From: Neoroseomonas marina
GTDB taxonomy: Bacteria > Pseudomonadota > Alphaproteobacteria > Acetobacterales > Acetobacteraceae
DNA: 64,000 bases
NCBI RefSeq assembly: GCF_012927745.1
Contig: NZ_JABBKX010000004.1
Coordinates: forward strand, 124,001-188,000
Direction of reading: 5' to 3'
How positions within the stretch are numbered: the first letter of the stretch is position 1; every line of letters starts with the position of its first letter. Shown piece after piece: positions 1 through 8,151 of the stretch. The translations under genes were made by a program, and so were the position numbers. The notes beneath the pieces were generated by a model. It did no database searches. It was not told the origin of the DNA and saw only the letters and a program-made list of their open reading frames with translations.

Positions 1-392
1 AAGTCGAGGCGCGACTTGTCCGCCCCGATCTGCCCGCCCGTGACGCCCGCGCCCGGGATCAGGCTGCACAGCAGGTGCAGCGAGGTGTGCATGCGCATCA
101 GCCGGTGCCGCCGCGCCCAGTCCAGCACCGCGGCGACCTCGGTGCCGACCGGCGGCAGCGCGGCCTCGGGCGCGGGGAGGTGCAGCACGGTGTCCTCGGG
201 GCCCTTCAGCGTGTCGGCGACTACCATCTCGCCGCCCGTCCAGCGCAGCGCGCCGACATCGCCCGGCTGGCCGCCGGCGCGGGCGTAGAAATTCGTGCGG
301 TCGAGCACGACGCCCTCGGGCGCGGCAGAGACGACGCGGGCGGTGATCTCGCGCGCATAGGCATCGTCACGGAAGACGAGTTCGGTCGGCAT
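1..392 (-). CDS. AlaX-like alanyl-tRNA editing protein (partial, 3' end off the window)
   Basis: The reading frame opens with ATG at 392 and is still open at base 1, so only the N-terminal 130 or so residues are present. The translation resembles the editing domain of alanyl-tRNA synthetase and free-standing AlaX proteins, which deacylate mischarged Ser- or Gly-tRNA(Ala). The residues RTNFYARAGGQPGD match the family TxFYPxGGGQPxD motif. MRMHTSLHLL carries the HxxxH zinc-ligand pair; the second zinc motif would lie beyond the edge. The start directly abuts the TGA of the NUDIX gene upstream (393-395), so the two genes are probably co-transcribed. The family is clear; the substrate cannot be judged from this fragment. 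Confidence 0.85.
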   Translation of the reverse strand, partial: MPTELVFRDDAYAREITARVVSAAPEGVVLDRTNFYARAGGQPGDVGALRWTGGEMVVADTLKGPEDTVLHLPAPEAALPPVGTEVAAVLDWARRHRLMRMHTSLHLLCSLIPGAGVTGGQIGADKSRLD

Positions 393-1034
393 TCAGGCAG
401 TCCAGTCCTTGAGCATCGCCGCGCGGCGGCGCGCGAAGGCCGAAAGGCACAGCGCGCCGGTGGCGTTGCAGATGCGGTTGTCGTCGAGCATCGCCAGCGC
501 CTCATCGACCGGCAGCACGGACAGGCGGATGTCCTCGTGCTCGTGCTCGAGCCCGTGGTGCCCGACCACGCCCGTTTCCGGCAGGCGCACGCGCGCGAGG
601 AAGAGGCTGATCGTCTCGTCGCAGCCGCCCTGGGTCAGGATGTAGCGGCCGAGCGGGACGACGCGGTCGGGCTCGAGGCCCGTCTCCTCATGCAGTTCGC
701 GGCGCACGGCCTCGACCGGGTCCTCCCCGTCCTCGAGCAGCCCGGCGGGGCATTCCACCATCACCGGCGGCAGGCCGGCGGCGAGCGCGGGGAGGCGGAA
801 CTGCTCGATCAGCGCGACGCGGTCCGACCAGGGGTCCCAGGGCAGCACGGCCACCGCCGCGCCGCGGCGCAGCAATTCCCAGGTCTGCACCCCGCCTTCG
901 CCGCCGTCGAAGCGACGCTTGCGGAAACGGATGCGCTGCACGGGGAAGCGGCCGTCCCAGACCACCTCCTCCGAGAGCACCGTCACGTCGCGATGCGCCG
1001 GGATCGGCTTCGCCTTCGGGTGTCTGGCGTTCAT
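393..1034 (-). CDS. NUDIX hydrolase, ADP-ribose pyrophosphatase type
   Basis: This 213-residue protein carries a full NUDIX box at about residues 98-120 (G-x5-E-x7-RELHEETGL), which binds Mg2+ and hydrolyses nucleoside diphosphates linked to another moiety. The N-terminal strand region, the Gln-Phe-Arg stretch (IEQFRLPALAAG) and the ECPAG-like loop before the box match the ADP-ribose pyrophosphatase (NudF/TrgB) subgroup. It is the first gene of a two-gene minus-strand unit with the AlaX-like gene and diverges from the DMT transporter across 71 bases. ADP-ribose as substrate is an inference from subgroup features, not proven by sequence. Confidence 0.85.
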   Translation of the reverse strand: MNARHPKAKPIPAHRDVTVLSEEVVWDGRFPVQRIRFRKRRFDGGEGGVQTWELLRRGAAVAVLPWDPWSDRVALIEQFRLPALAAGLPPVMVECPAGLLEDGEDPVEAVRRELHEETGLEPDRVVPLGRYILTQGGCDETISLFLARVRLPETGVVGHHGLEHEHEDIRLSVLPVDEALAMLDDNRICNATGALCLSAFARRRAAMLKDWTA

Positions 1035-1105
1035 GCGGGCCGGACCCTACCCTTGGCCGCCCGGCCCGTCCATGCACCGGGGCGCAGGGGAGGGCAGCAG
1101 CCAGG

Positions 1106-2038
1106 ATGGAGAAGGCCAGCAGCGGCACGCGCGGGAGCGCCCCCGCCGATCCGCAGGCGCGCACCCGCGCCCAGCGCCGCGCGATCGTCCTCGTCCTGCT
1201 GGCGACTGCGGCCTTCTCACTGGCCGCGGCCTGCGCGAAGACCATCGGCGCCGGCATACCGGTCGCCGAGGTCATCCTGTTCCGCAACCTGTTCGCCATT
1301 CCCGCGCTGCTGCCGGTGGTGCTGGCGAGCGGCGGGCTCGCCGCGCTCGCCACCCGCAACCCCATGAGCCACGCCGCGCGCACGGTCTTCGGCATGATGG
1401 GCATGGTCGGCGCCTTCTACGGCTACGTCCATCTGCCGATCGCGACGGTCACCGCGCTCGGCTTCACCATGCCGTTGTTCCTGACCGTGCTGTCGGTGCC
1501 GCTCCTCGGGGAATCGGTCGGCTGGCGGCGTGGCCTGGCGGTCCTGGTCGGCTTCGCCGGCGTGCTGATGATGGTCCGCCCCGGCGGCGCGGCCATGGAA
1601 GGCGAGGGGCTCGCCATCACGCTCTGCCTGCTGGGATCGGTCGGCTGGGCGCTGGCGATGATCACCATCCGGCGCATGGGCGAGGCGGGGGAAAGCTCCG
1701 TCGCCATCGTCTTCTGGTTCGCGGTGGGGTCCGCGGTGCTGGCAGGGATCGCCGCGCTGCCCGGCTGGGTCTGGCCCAGCCTGACCGAATGGGCGCTGCT
1801 GCTCGGGATCGGGCTGATCTCGGCCCTCGCGCAGGTGGTGATGACGACGGCCTACCGCACCGGCGAGACGACGCTGCTCGCGCCCTTCGAATACGCGGCG
1901 ATCATCTGGACCACCGCACTCGGCGCCTTCGTCTGGGCGGAACTGCCCGACGGATGGGACTTCGCGGGGATCGCCGTGCTGGTGGGCGCAGGCATCTATA
2001 TCTGGCACCGTGAAGTCACGCTCGGCGTGAAGCGGTAA
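1106..2038 (+). CDS. DMT-superfamily transporter (EamA domains)
   Basis: A 310-residue inner-membrane protein with about ten hydrophobic helices arranged as two EamA repeats (roughly residues 27-155 and 168-295). The first helix follows a short Arg-rich cytoplasmic N-terminus (QARTRAQRRAI). The repeat ends resemble the family motif in which a Glu follows a hydrophobic stretch (LLGESVGWRRG in repeat 1, FVWAELPDGWD in repeat 2). Members export amino acids, nucleosides or other metabolites; the substrate cannot be assigned. The gene stands alone, divergent from the NUDIX gene and convergent with the DUF2165 gene across 31 bases. Confidence 0.85.
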   Translation: MEKASSGTRGSAPADPQARTRAQRRAIVLVLLATAAFSLAAACAKTIGAGIPVAEVILFRNLFAIPALLPVVLASGGLAALATRNPMSHAARTVFGMMGMVGAFYGYVHLPIATVTALGFTMPLFLTVLSVPLLGESVGWRRGLAVLVGFAGVLMMVRPGGAAMEGEGLAITLCLLGSVGWALAMITIRRMGEAGESSVAIVFWFAVGSAVLAGIAALPGWVWPSLTEWALLLGIGLISALAQVVMTTAYRTGETTLLAPFEYAAIIWTTALGAFVWAELPDGWDFAGIAVLVGAGIYIWHREVTLGVKR

Positions 2039-2069
2039 GGGGCTCCATCGCGCGTGTTGCCCGGGGCCG

Positions 2070-2561
2070 CTATCCGGTCTCGGCGGGCGACAGGTGCAGC
2101 AGGGCGATGCCGATGAAGGTCAGGAACATCGCCGCATTCGCCTGACCGTTCCATTCTCGCGACTGCCACATCGAGAACCACTCGCCTGCGACGACGAGGA
2201 AGCCGAAGCCGTACAGGACCGCGCCCATCGTCAGGCCCAGGATCGCCGGCCCGCGCGCCGCATTCCAAGCCGCGCCCGGGCCGCCCCGTGCACCCCACAG
2301 CCGGCCGACCCCGACCCATAGGAACACGGCGGTGCCGACCTGCCAGGCGATGATGGCCGCGTAGGCTGCGTGATGGGCCCAGGGGGCCGTCACCGCCCGC
2401 CACATCACTCCGGGCGAGCGGAAGGTCGTATCCATCGACAGCACATGCTGCACGAAGGCGAAATTGGTGCCGTAGTCCGTGATGTTGCCGAAGGCGATCA
2501 GGCTGAAGAAGGCTGCGAGCGAAGCAGTCAGTGCGATGCGGGACAGGCGCAGCGCACTCAT
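2070..2561 (-). CDS. DUF2165-type small integral membrane protein
   Basis: The start was placed at the ATG at 2561 because the translation from there (MSALRLSRIAL) begins directly with a hydrophobic helix, whereas the longer upstream frame runs antisense-like into the neighbouring acetyltransferase gene. The protein has 163 residues with about four membrane helices, and the N-terminal SLIAFGNITDYGTNFAFVQH stretch is typical of DUF2165 proteins (asn/tyr-rich loop between helices 1 and 2). Function is unknown. It lies 5 bases after the stop of the GNAT gene on the same strand, so co-transcription is likely. Confidence 0.75.
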   Translation of the reverse strand: MSALRLSRIALTASLAAFFSLIAFGNITDYGTNFAFVQHVLSMDTTFRSPGVMWRAVTAPWAHHAAYAAIIAWQVGTAVFLWVGVGRLWGARGGPGAAWNAARGPAILGLTMGAVLYGFGFLVVAGEWFSMWQSREWNGQANAAMFLTFIGIALLHLSPAETG

Positions 2562-2566
2562 CGTCC

Positions 2567-3016
2567 CTACAGCGCCTTGCGGAACCAGACCCGCGCATGG
2601 CCCGCGGGCATCCCCTCCAGCCGACCGAACTCGACATATCCGTTCGTTTGCCAGAAGCCCGGCGCCTGGAAGGAGAAGGTGTCGGTATAGGCGTTGGTGC
2701 AGCCGCGCTCGCGCGCGATCGCCTCGGCCCGCTTCAGCAGGTCGGCGCCGACGCCCTGGCCCCGCAGGTCGGGGCTGAGCCACAGCCAGTCGATGAACAG
2801 CCAGCCCCAGAAGGTCAGGCCGAGCAACCCGCCCAGCGTCTTGCCCTCGGCGTCCTGGACCAGCAGCGTCACCGGCTCGCGGTCGTAGGGCCCGCCCATC
2901 GCCTGGTTGAAGTCGTGCAGGCCGCGCTGGATGGCGCCGACCGCCTCGAATTCCGGCGCGGCATCCTCGACGATCTCGATGCCCTCGAGGCGGGGCTTGC
3001 GGGTCCGCACGCTCAT
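2567..3016 (-). CDS. GNAT-family N-acetyltransferase
   Basis: A 149-residue single-domain GNAT protein. The acetyl-CoA pyrophosphate-binding motif A is visible as LSPDLRGQGVGADLLKRAE (R/Q-x-x-G-x-G/A pattern) and is followed by the family's C-terminal segment with a G-F-W-x-x-N-G-Y element (APGFWQTNGYVEFG). The substrate is not identifiable. The ATG at 3016 overlaps the TGA of the upstream CopD-like gene (ATGA), indicating translational coupling. The DUF2165 gene follows after 5 bases. Confidence 0.85.
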   Translation of the reverse strand: MSVRTRKPRLEGIEIVEDAAPEFEAVGAIQRGLHDFNQAMGGPYDREPVTLLVQDAEGKTLGGLLGLTFWGWLFIDWLWLSPDLRGQGVGADLLKRAEAIARERGCTNAYTDTFSFQAPGFWQTNGYVEFGRLEGMPAGHARVWFRKAL

Positions 3017-3474
3017 CCGCCGAACCGTCCCCAGGCGGCGACGGCGACGGTCAGCACGCCGATTCCGAGATTGAGGGTCACGCCGAGCCGGATGCGGTTC
3101 ATCGCCGCCACGGCGTCCGCCGTCCGCCCTTCCGCGATGGCCCCGCGCATCGCCTTCCACGGCACCATCGTGACGTAGAGGAAGACGCCCGTCATCACGA
3201 TGCCGGTCAGGTTCATCAGGTGCACGTGCCAGATGCTGGCGCCGAATCCCCAGTAGGTCAGGCCGAAGATGGCCCAGCCGGTCAGCAGGATGATCGGCAC
3301 CACATGCCACAGCACGCGGAAGAAGCGCCGGAAGACGTCCTGCATCAGCGCGAGGCGCTGGGGGCCTTCGAGCACCCCGTGCGCGGCCGGGCGCAGCACA
3401 AGGACCGCGAACGCCATGCCGCCCACCCAGAGGACGGCGCCGAGCACGTGCAGGACATAGAGAATCGTCGCCAT
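3013..3474 (-). CDS. CopD-like integral membrane protein
   Basis: The 153-residue protein has four predicted membrane helices. The first helix contains HVLGAVLWVGGMAF, the motif of the CopD/copper-resistance D superfamily, where the His and Trp face the membrane. A second His-rich helix (VLWHVVPIILLTGW) and the LTYWGFGASIWHVHLMNLTG loop fit the same family. CopD proteins are linked to copper transport, but short stand-alone members are of unknown role, so copper handling is only a possibility. It lies downstream of the parA-like gene (9-base gap) and overlaps the GNAT gene by 4 bases. Confidence 0.7.
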   Translation of the reverse strand: MATILYVLHVLGAVLWVGGMAFAVLVLRPAAHGVLEGPQRLALMQDVFRRFFRVLWHVVPIILLTGWAIFGLTYWGFGASIWHVHLMNLTGIVMTGVFLYVTMVPWKAMRGAIAEGRTADAVAAMNRIRLGVTLNLGIGVLTVAVAAWGRFGG

Positions 3475-3483
3475 GCGAACGCC

Positions 3484-4107
3484 CTACGCGCCCCGCAGCG
3501 CGGCGGCAAGGGCGCGCATCTCCTCGGCCGCGACACCCTTCGGTGCCGCCTCCACCGCGCCGAGCCCCGCCATGAAAGCCTGCGCAAAGGCGGTCCGGTT
3601 GCCGATGGTGGCTCCGGCGAGCGGCAGGCCACGGTCGCGGATCGCCGCCGTCACGCTGTCCAGCAGGCGGCCCGAGGCCGGCGCGCGGTTCAGCACCAGC
3701 AGCACCTTGCGCCCTTCCTTCTTCGCCAGGTCCAGCGTCGCATCCATCGACCACAGGTCGGCGGCCGAGGGCTGGAGCGGCACGAGCACCAGATCGGAGG
3801 AGCGGATCGCGACCCGCGCATCGGTATCGTCGTGCGGGGCGGTGTCGAGCAGCACGACGTCGCTGTCCCGCCGCAAGCGGTCGAGAATCCCTGGCACGCG
3901 CCAGCCCGACGGGGCCTCGAAGTGCAGCGGGCGTGCCTTGGCGGAGCGGCCGCGCAGTTCGTCCCAGCGGGACAGGCTGTGCTGGGGGTCGACGTCGAGC
4001 AAGGCCACCCGCTGCCCCTGTTCGGCATAGGCGGTGGCGAGGTTCGCGGCGATGGTCGACTTGCCGGCGCCACCCTTGCGCTGCGCGACCGCGATGACGA
4101 AGGCCAT
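3484..4107 (-). CDS. ParA/MinD-type ATPase, orphan
   Basis: A 207-residue P-loop ATPase with the deviant Walker A box KGGAGKST at residues 11-18 and the Walker B stretch VALLDVDPQHSLSRW typical of ParA proteins. A second Asp-containing strand reads VVLLDTAPHDDTD. The length fits the small ParA/Soj or VirC1-like subgroup that lacks an N-terminal DNA-binding domain. There is no parB or centromere-like repeat nearby, so this is not an obvious partition cassette. It may position or segregate some other cargo. Transcription is probably shared with the CopD-like gene 9 bases downstream. Confidence 0.85.
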   Translation of the reverse strand: MAFVIAVAQRKGGAGKSTIAANLATAYAEQGQRVALLDVDPQHSLSRWDELRGRSAKARPLHFEAPSGWRVPGILDRLRRDSDVVLLDTAPHDDTDARVAIRSSDLVLVPLQPSAADLWSMDATLDLAKKEGRKVLLVLNRAPASGRLLDSVTAAIRDRGLPLAGATIGNRTAFAQAFMAGLGAVEAAPKGVAAEEMRALAAALRGA

Positions 4108-4162
4108 GTGCGACTCCGGTTACGGCGGCGCAGCATACCAGGGTGCTGCCCTGGCGGGCCGG

Positions 4163-4522
4163 TCAGTCGAGGAAGGGGTTTCGCCCGCCCCGCGTCCGCG
4201 GCCCGTAATGCTGCGCGAGATAGTTGACGATGGTCTCGCGGAACTCGCCCTCGAGCGGGTTCATGCCCTGCTTCTCCGCCATCCAGTCCATCAGGTCGTC
4301 CCAGCGCTCGCGGGAGAAGGCGCTCCGGCGGATCAGCGCCGTGTTGTGGCAGGCGGTGCAGTAGGCAAAGGTTTCGGATCGGCCTTCGCCTTCGGCCAGT
4401 ACGGTTTCCTCTTCCTCCGGAGGAGAGAACCCCGCCTGGCCCGGCGGGTTCCCTTGGGCGAGCGCCACCGCCACGACACCCGCGGCCAGCATCGCGGCGA
4501 TGGTCGGGACCTTTCCCCTCAT
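4163..4522 (-). CDS. sorB: SorB, monohaem cytochrome c subunit of sulfite dehydrogenase
   Basis: A 119-residue secreted c-type cytochrome: a signal peptide at residues 1-22 ends in VALAQ, and a single haem site CTACH is at 55-59, with His59 as axial ligand and a Met downstream (DLMDWMAEKQGMNPLEG) as candidate second ligand. The small size, the GRSETFAYCTACHNTALI context and the ATGA overlap with the molybdoenzyme gene identify it as the electron-accepting SorB partner of SorA in the periplasm. It would pass electrons from sulfite to the respiratory chain. Confidence 0.9.
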   Translation of the reverse strand: MRGKVPTIAAMLAAGVVAVALAQGNPPGQAGFSPPEEEETVLAEGEGRSETFAYCTACHNTALIRRSAFSRERWDDLMDWMAEKQGMNPLEGEFRETIVNYLAQHYGPRTRGGRNPFLD

Positions 4523-5820
4523 CCGACGAGGACCGCCGCGCGGCCGATGGCGTTGGCGCCATAGCCCTGCGGGTTCCAGTTGGCGGCAGCGTGGGGCTGC
4601 ATCCGGCCCTCGCTGTCGGTCGCGCGGTGCCAGATCTCGAAATAGCCATCCGAAGGCAGGCGCACGCTGCCGGTCCAGACCTGCCAGGCGTGGCGGTTGG
4701 CCGGTGCGCCGACCTGGACGGGCTGCCAGCTCGCCCCGAAATCGACCGAGACATCCACCGCGCGGACCGTGAGGTCGCCTGCCCAGGCCTTGCCGCGCAA
4801 CGGAACCTCTCGGGTGCCGGTGGGCAAGCGCGTTCCGTGCGCGAGATTCGTGAGGATCGAGCGCACCGGCATGCTCTCGAGGTCGGTGAAGTCCGCCCCG
4901 TTGTTGCGGCTTCCGGGCACGATCGGGCGTACCGGAACACGATAGGAGGTGCCGCCCATCCCGCGCCCGCGATGCGGTTCGGCAAGCACCTCGATGCGCG
5001 TGAACCATTTCTGGCTGAGGCTGCCGGGCCAGCCCGGGACGATGAGACGGACCGGGGCGCCGTTGATGTGGGGGATCGCCTGACCGTTCATGCGGAAGGC
5101 GATCAGCGTGTCCTCGTCCATCGCCTTGGCGATCCGCATGCCGCGGCTGATCGCCTCGCCCTGGGCCGAGAGGTGGCTGTCGGCGCCATGATGGCCCGTG
5201 AAGCGGGCCGTGTCGCGGATGCCGGCCGCGCGAAGGACGTCGCGCAGCCGGACGCCCGTCCATTCCGCGCAGGAGATCGCCCCGTTGCCCCACTGGTTGC
5301 CGGAGGTCTGCGGAGCGAAGGCGGATCGGCCATTGCCGCCGCATTCCATCTGGAGCCGGCGCGTGACCACCTCGAACCGCCCTTCGAGCTCGCCGAGGGT
5401 CAGTTCCAGCGGCGTCGCCACCTCGCCCGTCACGGCGATCTTCCAGCTGCGCGGGTCGCCGGCGGCGGCTTCGGGGATCTGGCCGTTGTTGCGGATGAAG
5501 ACCTTGTCGGCCGGGGTGACGTCGTCATCCAGCAAGTGCTCGGGCGTCTCGGCGACCAGCGGCCGCTCGCCCAGCACGATCAACGGCGCCTTGCCGTCCA
5601 TCTGCAGGAGCTGCGGTCCGCCCTGGCCCTGCGCCAGCGCAGCCGGCAGCAGCCCGGACGGCATCCGGCCCGCGAAGGGAATGCCGGCGCCGAGGGCCGT
5701 TCCCATGGCGGCCAGGGCGGCACCCTTGAGGCTTCCACGCCGTCCCCAGGCCAGCGCATCCGCGCGTTCGGGGTCATCGCGATACAGTTCCTGAAGCGAG
5801 CGTTCCCGGCCGGTGGTCAT
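4519..5820 (-). CDS. sorA: SorA, molybdopterin sulfite dehydrogenase catalytic subunit
   Basis: The 433-residue protein starts at the ATG at 5820, preceded by a good ribosome-binding site (AGGGAGG on the minus strand). It has a long Tat signal with RRGSLKG at 27-33, consistent with export of a folded Moco enzyme. The sulfite oxidase fold follows, with the Moco cysteine in LQMECGGNGRSAF (Cys160) and the C-terminal Mo-co dimerisation domain from about residue 300. It oxidises sulfite to sulfate in the periplasm with SorB as electron acceptor. It is divergent from the nnrD-like gene over a 48-base gap that must hold both promoters. Confidence 0.9.
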   Translation of the reverse strand: MTTGRERSLQELYRDDPERADALAWGRRGSLKGAALAAMGTALGAGIPFAGRMPSGLLPAALAQGQGGPQLLQMDGKAPLIVLGERPLVAETPEHLLDDDVTPADKVFIRNNGQIPEAAAGDPRSWKIAVTGEVATPLELTLGELEGRFEVVTRRLQMECGGNGRSAFAPQTSGNQWGNGAISCAEWTGVRLRDVLRAAGIRDTARFTGHHGADSHLSAQGEAISRGMRIAKAMDEDTLIAFRMNGQAIPHINGAPVRLIVPGWPGSLSQKWFTRIEVLAEPHRGRGMGGTSYRVPVRPIVPGSRNNGADFTDLESMPVRSILTNLAHGTRLPTGTREVPLRGKAWAGDLTVRAVDVSVDFGASWQPVQVGAPANRHAWQVWTGSVRLPSDGYFEIWHRATDSEGRMQPHAAANWNPQGYGANAIGRAAVLVG

Positions 5821-5868
5821 GCTGTTCCCTCCCTGGCTTGATTCGGCGCGTCCGAGCATTCTGCATGG

Positions 5869-7302
5869 ATGCGCGATCCTGCAAGTCCGCTCGCCCTTCT
5901 GACGCCTGACGAGATGGCGCGCGCGGATGCCGCGGCGATTGCCCGGGGCGTGGCGGGCGATCGCCTGATGGAGGCCGCCGGCCGCGCGGTGGCCCGCGCC
6001 GCCCAGAGGCGCTTCCGGCCCTGCCGGACCCTGGTGCTGGCCGGGCCTGGCAACAATGGCGGGGACGGCTACGTGGCTGCGCGCCATCTCGAACAGGCCG
6101 GCTGGCCGGTGTCCGTCGCGGCGTTGGCGCCGCCCCGCGCTGGCAGCGACGCCGCCGCCGCCGCCGCGCGGTGGCGCGGACCGATGGCCGACTTTGCCCC
6201 GCATGAAGCCGCCCGGGCCGGCCTCGTGGTCGATGCCGTGTTCGGCGCTGGGCTGACGCGGCCGATCGGCACCGAGGTTGAAAGGGTGCTCGCGGCCTCC
6301 GGCGGGCCGATCCTGGCGGTCGACGTGCCTTCGGGCCTCGATGGCGCGACCGGGGAGGGCAGGGGTGCGGTCGCTCGCGCGGCCGTGACGGTGACGTTCT
6401 TCCGGCTCAAGCCCGGCCACCTGCTGATGCCCGGACGGTCGCTATGCGGTGAGACCGTGCTCGCGGATATCGGCCTGCCGGCCGAGGTGCTCGGGGACAT
6501 CCGGCCCAGGTGCTGGCAGGCCGCGCCCGGCCTGTGGCGCCTGCCGGACCATGGGCCGTCCGCGCACAAGTACAGCCGGGGGCACGTTACGATCCTGGCC
6601 GGGACGGGCATGACCGGGGCGGCACGGCTCGCCGCCGCCGGCGCGCGGCGAAGCGGTGCAGGGCTGGTGACGCTGCTCGCCCCGGACCGCGCCGTGGCCG
6701 GCCTGCTCAGGACCGGGGAGCCGGGCGTCATCGTCAGCGAGGAACCGCTCGAACGGGTGCTGGCCGACGAACGGCGTCGTGTCTGGGTGGTGGGTCCGGG
6801 CTTGCCGGCCGGGCCCGCGGCGCTCGACGCGGTGGCGGCCATCCGCGACGCGGGCCGCCTCGTCGTGGCGGATGCCGGAGCTCTTGGGGCCGCCGCCGGA
6901 CATCCGGAGGCTCTCGCTGGCTGCGCCGTGCTGACACCACATGAGGGGGAGTTCGTGCGGCTCTTCGGCCCGGTGCCGGGCGATCGCCTGAAAGCCGTTC
7001 GGCGGGCCGCCGCGAGCCTTGGGTCGGTGGTGCTGCTGAAGGGGCCCGATACGGTCGTCGCTGCGCCGGACGGTCGGACCGCGGTCAATGCGCATGCGCC
7101 GGCGACCCTGGGGACCGGGGGGACCGGCGATGTGCTGGCCGGAATGATCGCGGCGCTGCTGGCCCAGGGGATGCCGGCCTTCGAGGCGGCGGCAGCAGCG
7201 GCCTGGGTCCACGGGGAGGCGGCGTTGCGCTGCGGACCCGGCCTGCTGGCTGAGGATCTGCCGGATCGGATCCCGGCGGCCCTGGCTGCGGCCACCCGGT
7301 GA
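5869..7302 (+). CDS. nnrD: Bifunctional NAD(P)H-hydrate epimerase / ADP-dependent dehydratase
   Basis: A 477-residue fused repair enzyme. The N-terminal YjeF/NnrE half carries the nucleotide-binding GPGNNGGDGYVAARH loop at residues 59-73. The C-terminal ribokinase-like NnrD half starts near HKYSRGHVTILAG and ends with the catalytic loop GTGGTGDVLAGM at 415-426. Together they repair damaged NADHX and NADPHX. The length matches the usual fused form of about 480-500 residues. The ATG at 5869 was chosen because it is in frame with the first conserved helix (LTPDEMARAD); another ATG four bases upstream is out of frame. It is a monocistronic housekeeping gene as far as the sequence shows. Confidence 0.93.
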   Translation: MRDPASPLALLTPDEMARADAAAIARGVAGDRLMEAAGRAVARAAQRRFRPCRTLVLAGPGNNGGDGYVAARHLEQAGWPVSVAALAPPRAGSDAAAAAARWRGPMADFAPHEAARAGLVVDAVFGAGLTRPIGTEVERVLAASGGPILAVDVPSGLDGATGEGRGAVARAAVTVTFFRLKPGHLLMPGRSLCGETVLADIGLPAEVLGDIRPRCWQAAPGLWRLPDHGPSAHKYSRGHVTILAGTGMTGAARLAAAGARRSGAGLVTLLAPDRAVAGLLRTGEPGVIVSEEPLERVLADERRRVWVVGPGLPAGPAALDAVAAIRDAGRLVVADAGALGAAAGHPEALAGCAVLTPHEGEFVRLFGPVPGDRLKAVRRAAASLGSVVLLKGPDTVVAAPDGRTAVNAHAPATLGTGGTGDVLAGMIAALLAQGMPAFEAAAAAAWVHGEAALRCGPGLLAEDLPDRIPAALAAATR

Positions 7303-7636
7303 TGATGTGTTTTTGAATCAGTAGTTTATACGATATTTCTAAATGAATTTGTAAGAAACTTGGCGGTGAGGCTGCAACCATTCCGGGTGGCTATATTCAC
7401 GCCGGTGTGAGTCGGCCGCTGGTCGCGTCCCCAGGTCGCCCACGCCGCTGCTGTACATCCCATGGGCGTGTCCCGCGCCGCACAACCACCTCCGCGGGAA
7501 CTACATCTTGGTCACGGGCAGACCATCTCCCTACCACATGATGATCTGAAAAACGAGACTCTCGAAATTGACGCAAGCCGTTGATTTCACGACTCAGTTG
7601 CTCATACGTTAACGCATCCTTGAGCAGGGGGCCTCA
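7303..7636. other. AT-richer intergenic leader, no gene seen
   Basis: This 334-base gap is clearly richer in A and T than the rest of the window, most strongly at 7303-7360 and 7540-7620. I see no convincing ORF. Possible promoter elements sit near the 3' end: TTGATT at 7581-7586 with a weak TACGTT 18 bases downstream, and TTAA-N7-TTGA at 7609-7623, one base off the alphaproteobacterial CtrA site TTAA-N7-TTAA. An AGCAGGGGG stretch at 7623-7631 could serve as ribosome-binding site for the next gene. All regulatory calls here are tentative. Confidence 0.4.
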
Positions 7637-8011
7637 ATGAGCAGCAACCTCATCACCGCGCTCCACCAGGAAGAGCGGTCCATTATCGCCGAACTTCGCG
7701 CATCGCGGCTCTTCCAGCGTCTGGAAGGCGTACGGAAGTTGTTGTCGCTGTATGATGCGCAACCTTCGGTCACCACGGGCATCGACGGCCTGGCCGAAGG
7801 GGAACGCGCTCCCGCGGCAGCCGCGCCTCTCCGTATGGTGCAGCCGCAGGCGGCGCCGGTGATGGGCTCTCAGCCCATTCCGATGCCAGGGCCGGCGGAC
7901 GTCGTGTCGCATGAGCCCGTCCGGGCGCAGGCGGCTGGCGAGACCGCCGCCGAGGCAGGCAGCGTCGTGTCGAGCGTTCGTGCCGCGCTTCTGGGGATCG
8001 GCAAGCCCTGA
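7637..8011 (+). CDS. Small conserved-looking protein of unknown function
   Basis: I do not recognise this 124-residue protein. The first 45 residues look like an amphipathic helical region (ALHQEERSIIAELRASRLFQ, then RLEGVRKLLSLYD). The rest is Ala/Pro/Gly/Gln-rich and probably disordered, ending in a short helix (SVVSSVRAALLGIGKP). There is no signal peptide or membrane segment. The gene has a sensible upstream ribosome-binding site, its own AT-rich leader and its own downstream terminator, so it is likely a real monocistronic gene. The layout of N-terminal helix plus disordered tail would suit an oligomerising or scaffold protein, but that is a guess. Confidence 0.6.
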   Translation: MSSNLITALHQEERSIIAELRASRLFQRLEGVRKLLSLYDAQPSVTTGIDGLAEGERAPAAAAPLRMVQPQAAPVMGSQPIPMPGPADVVSHEPVRAQAAGETAAEAGSVVSSVRAALLGIGKP

Positions 8012-8037
8012 CGCCTCCCGGCGCATCAGTGAACGGG

Positions 8038-8075
8038 CAGGCCGTGCACCGGGGGGCGCACGGCCTGTTTGCTTT
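8038..8075 (+). terminator. Intrinsic terminator after the small orphan gene
   Basis: A perfect 10-bp stem (CAGGCCGTGC at 8038-8047 with GCACGGCCTG at 8058-8067) encloses a 10-base loop and is followed by TTTGCTTT. It lies 26 bases after the stop of the small gene and 76 bases before malonyl-CoA decarboxylase, so it separates the two transcripts. Confidence 0.8.
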
Positions 8076-8151
8076 CAGCTTCCTGCGAGTGGTGCTTTCA
8101 CTTCACGGGATGTGTCGCTAGATTTCAGGCGAGACACGACCGGGGGTGTGC

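Noticed and set aside
3484-4107. Plasmid partition locus
   Set aside because: Only ParA is present, with no ParB or iterons, and the neighbours are chromosomal metabolic genes.
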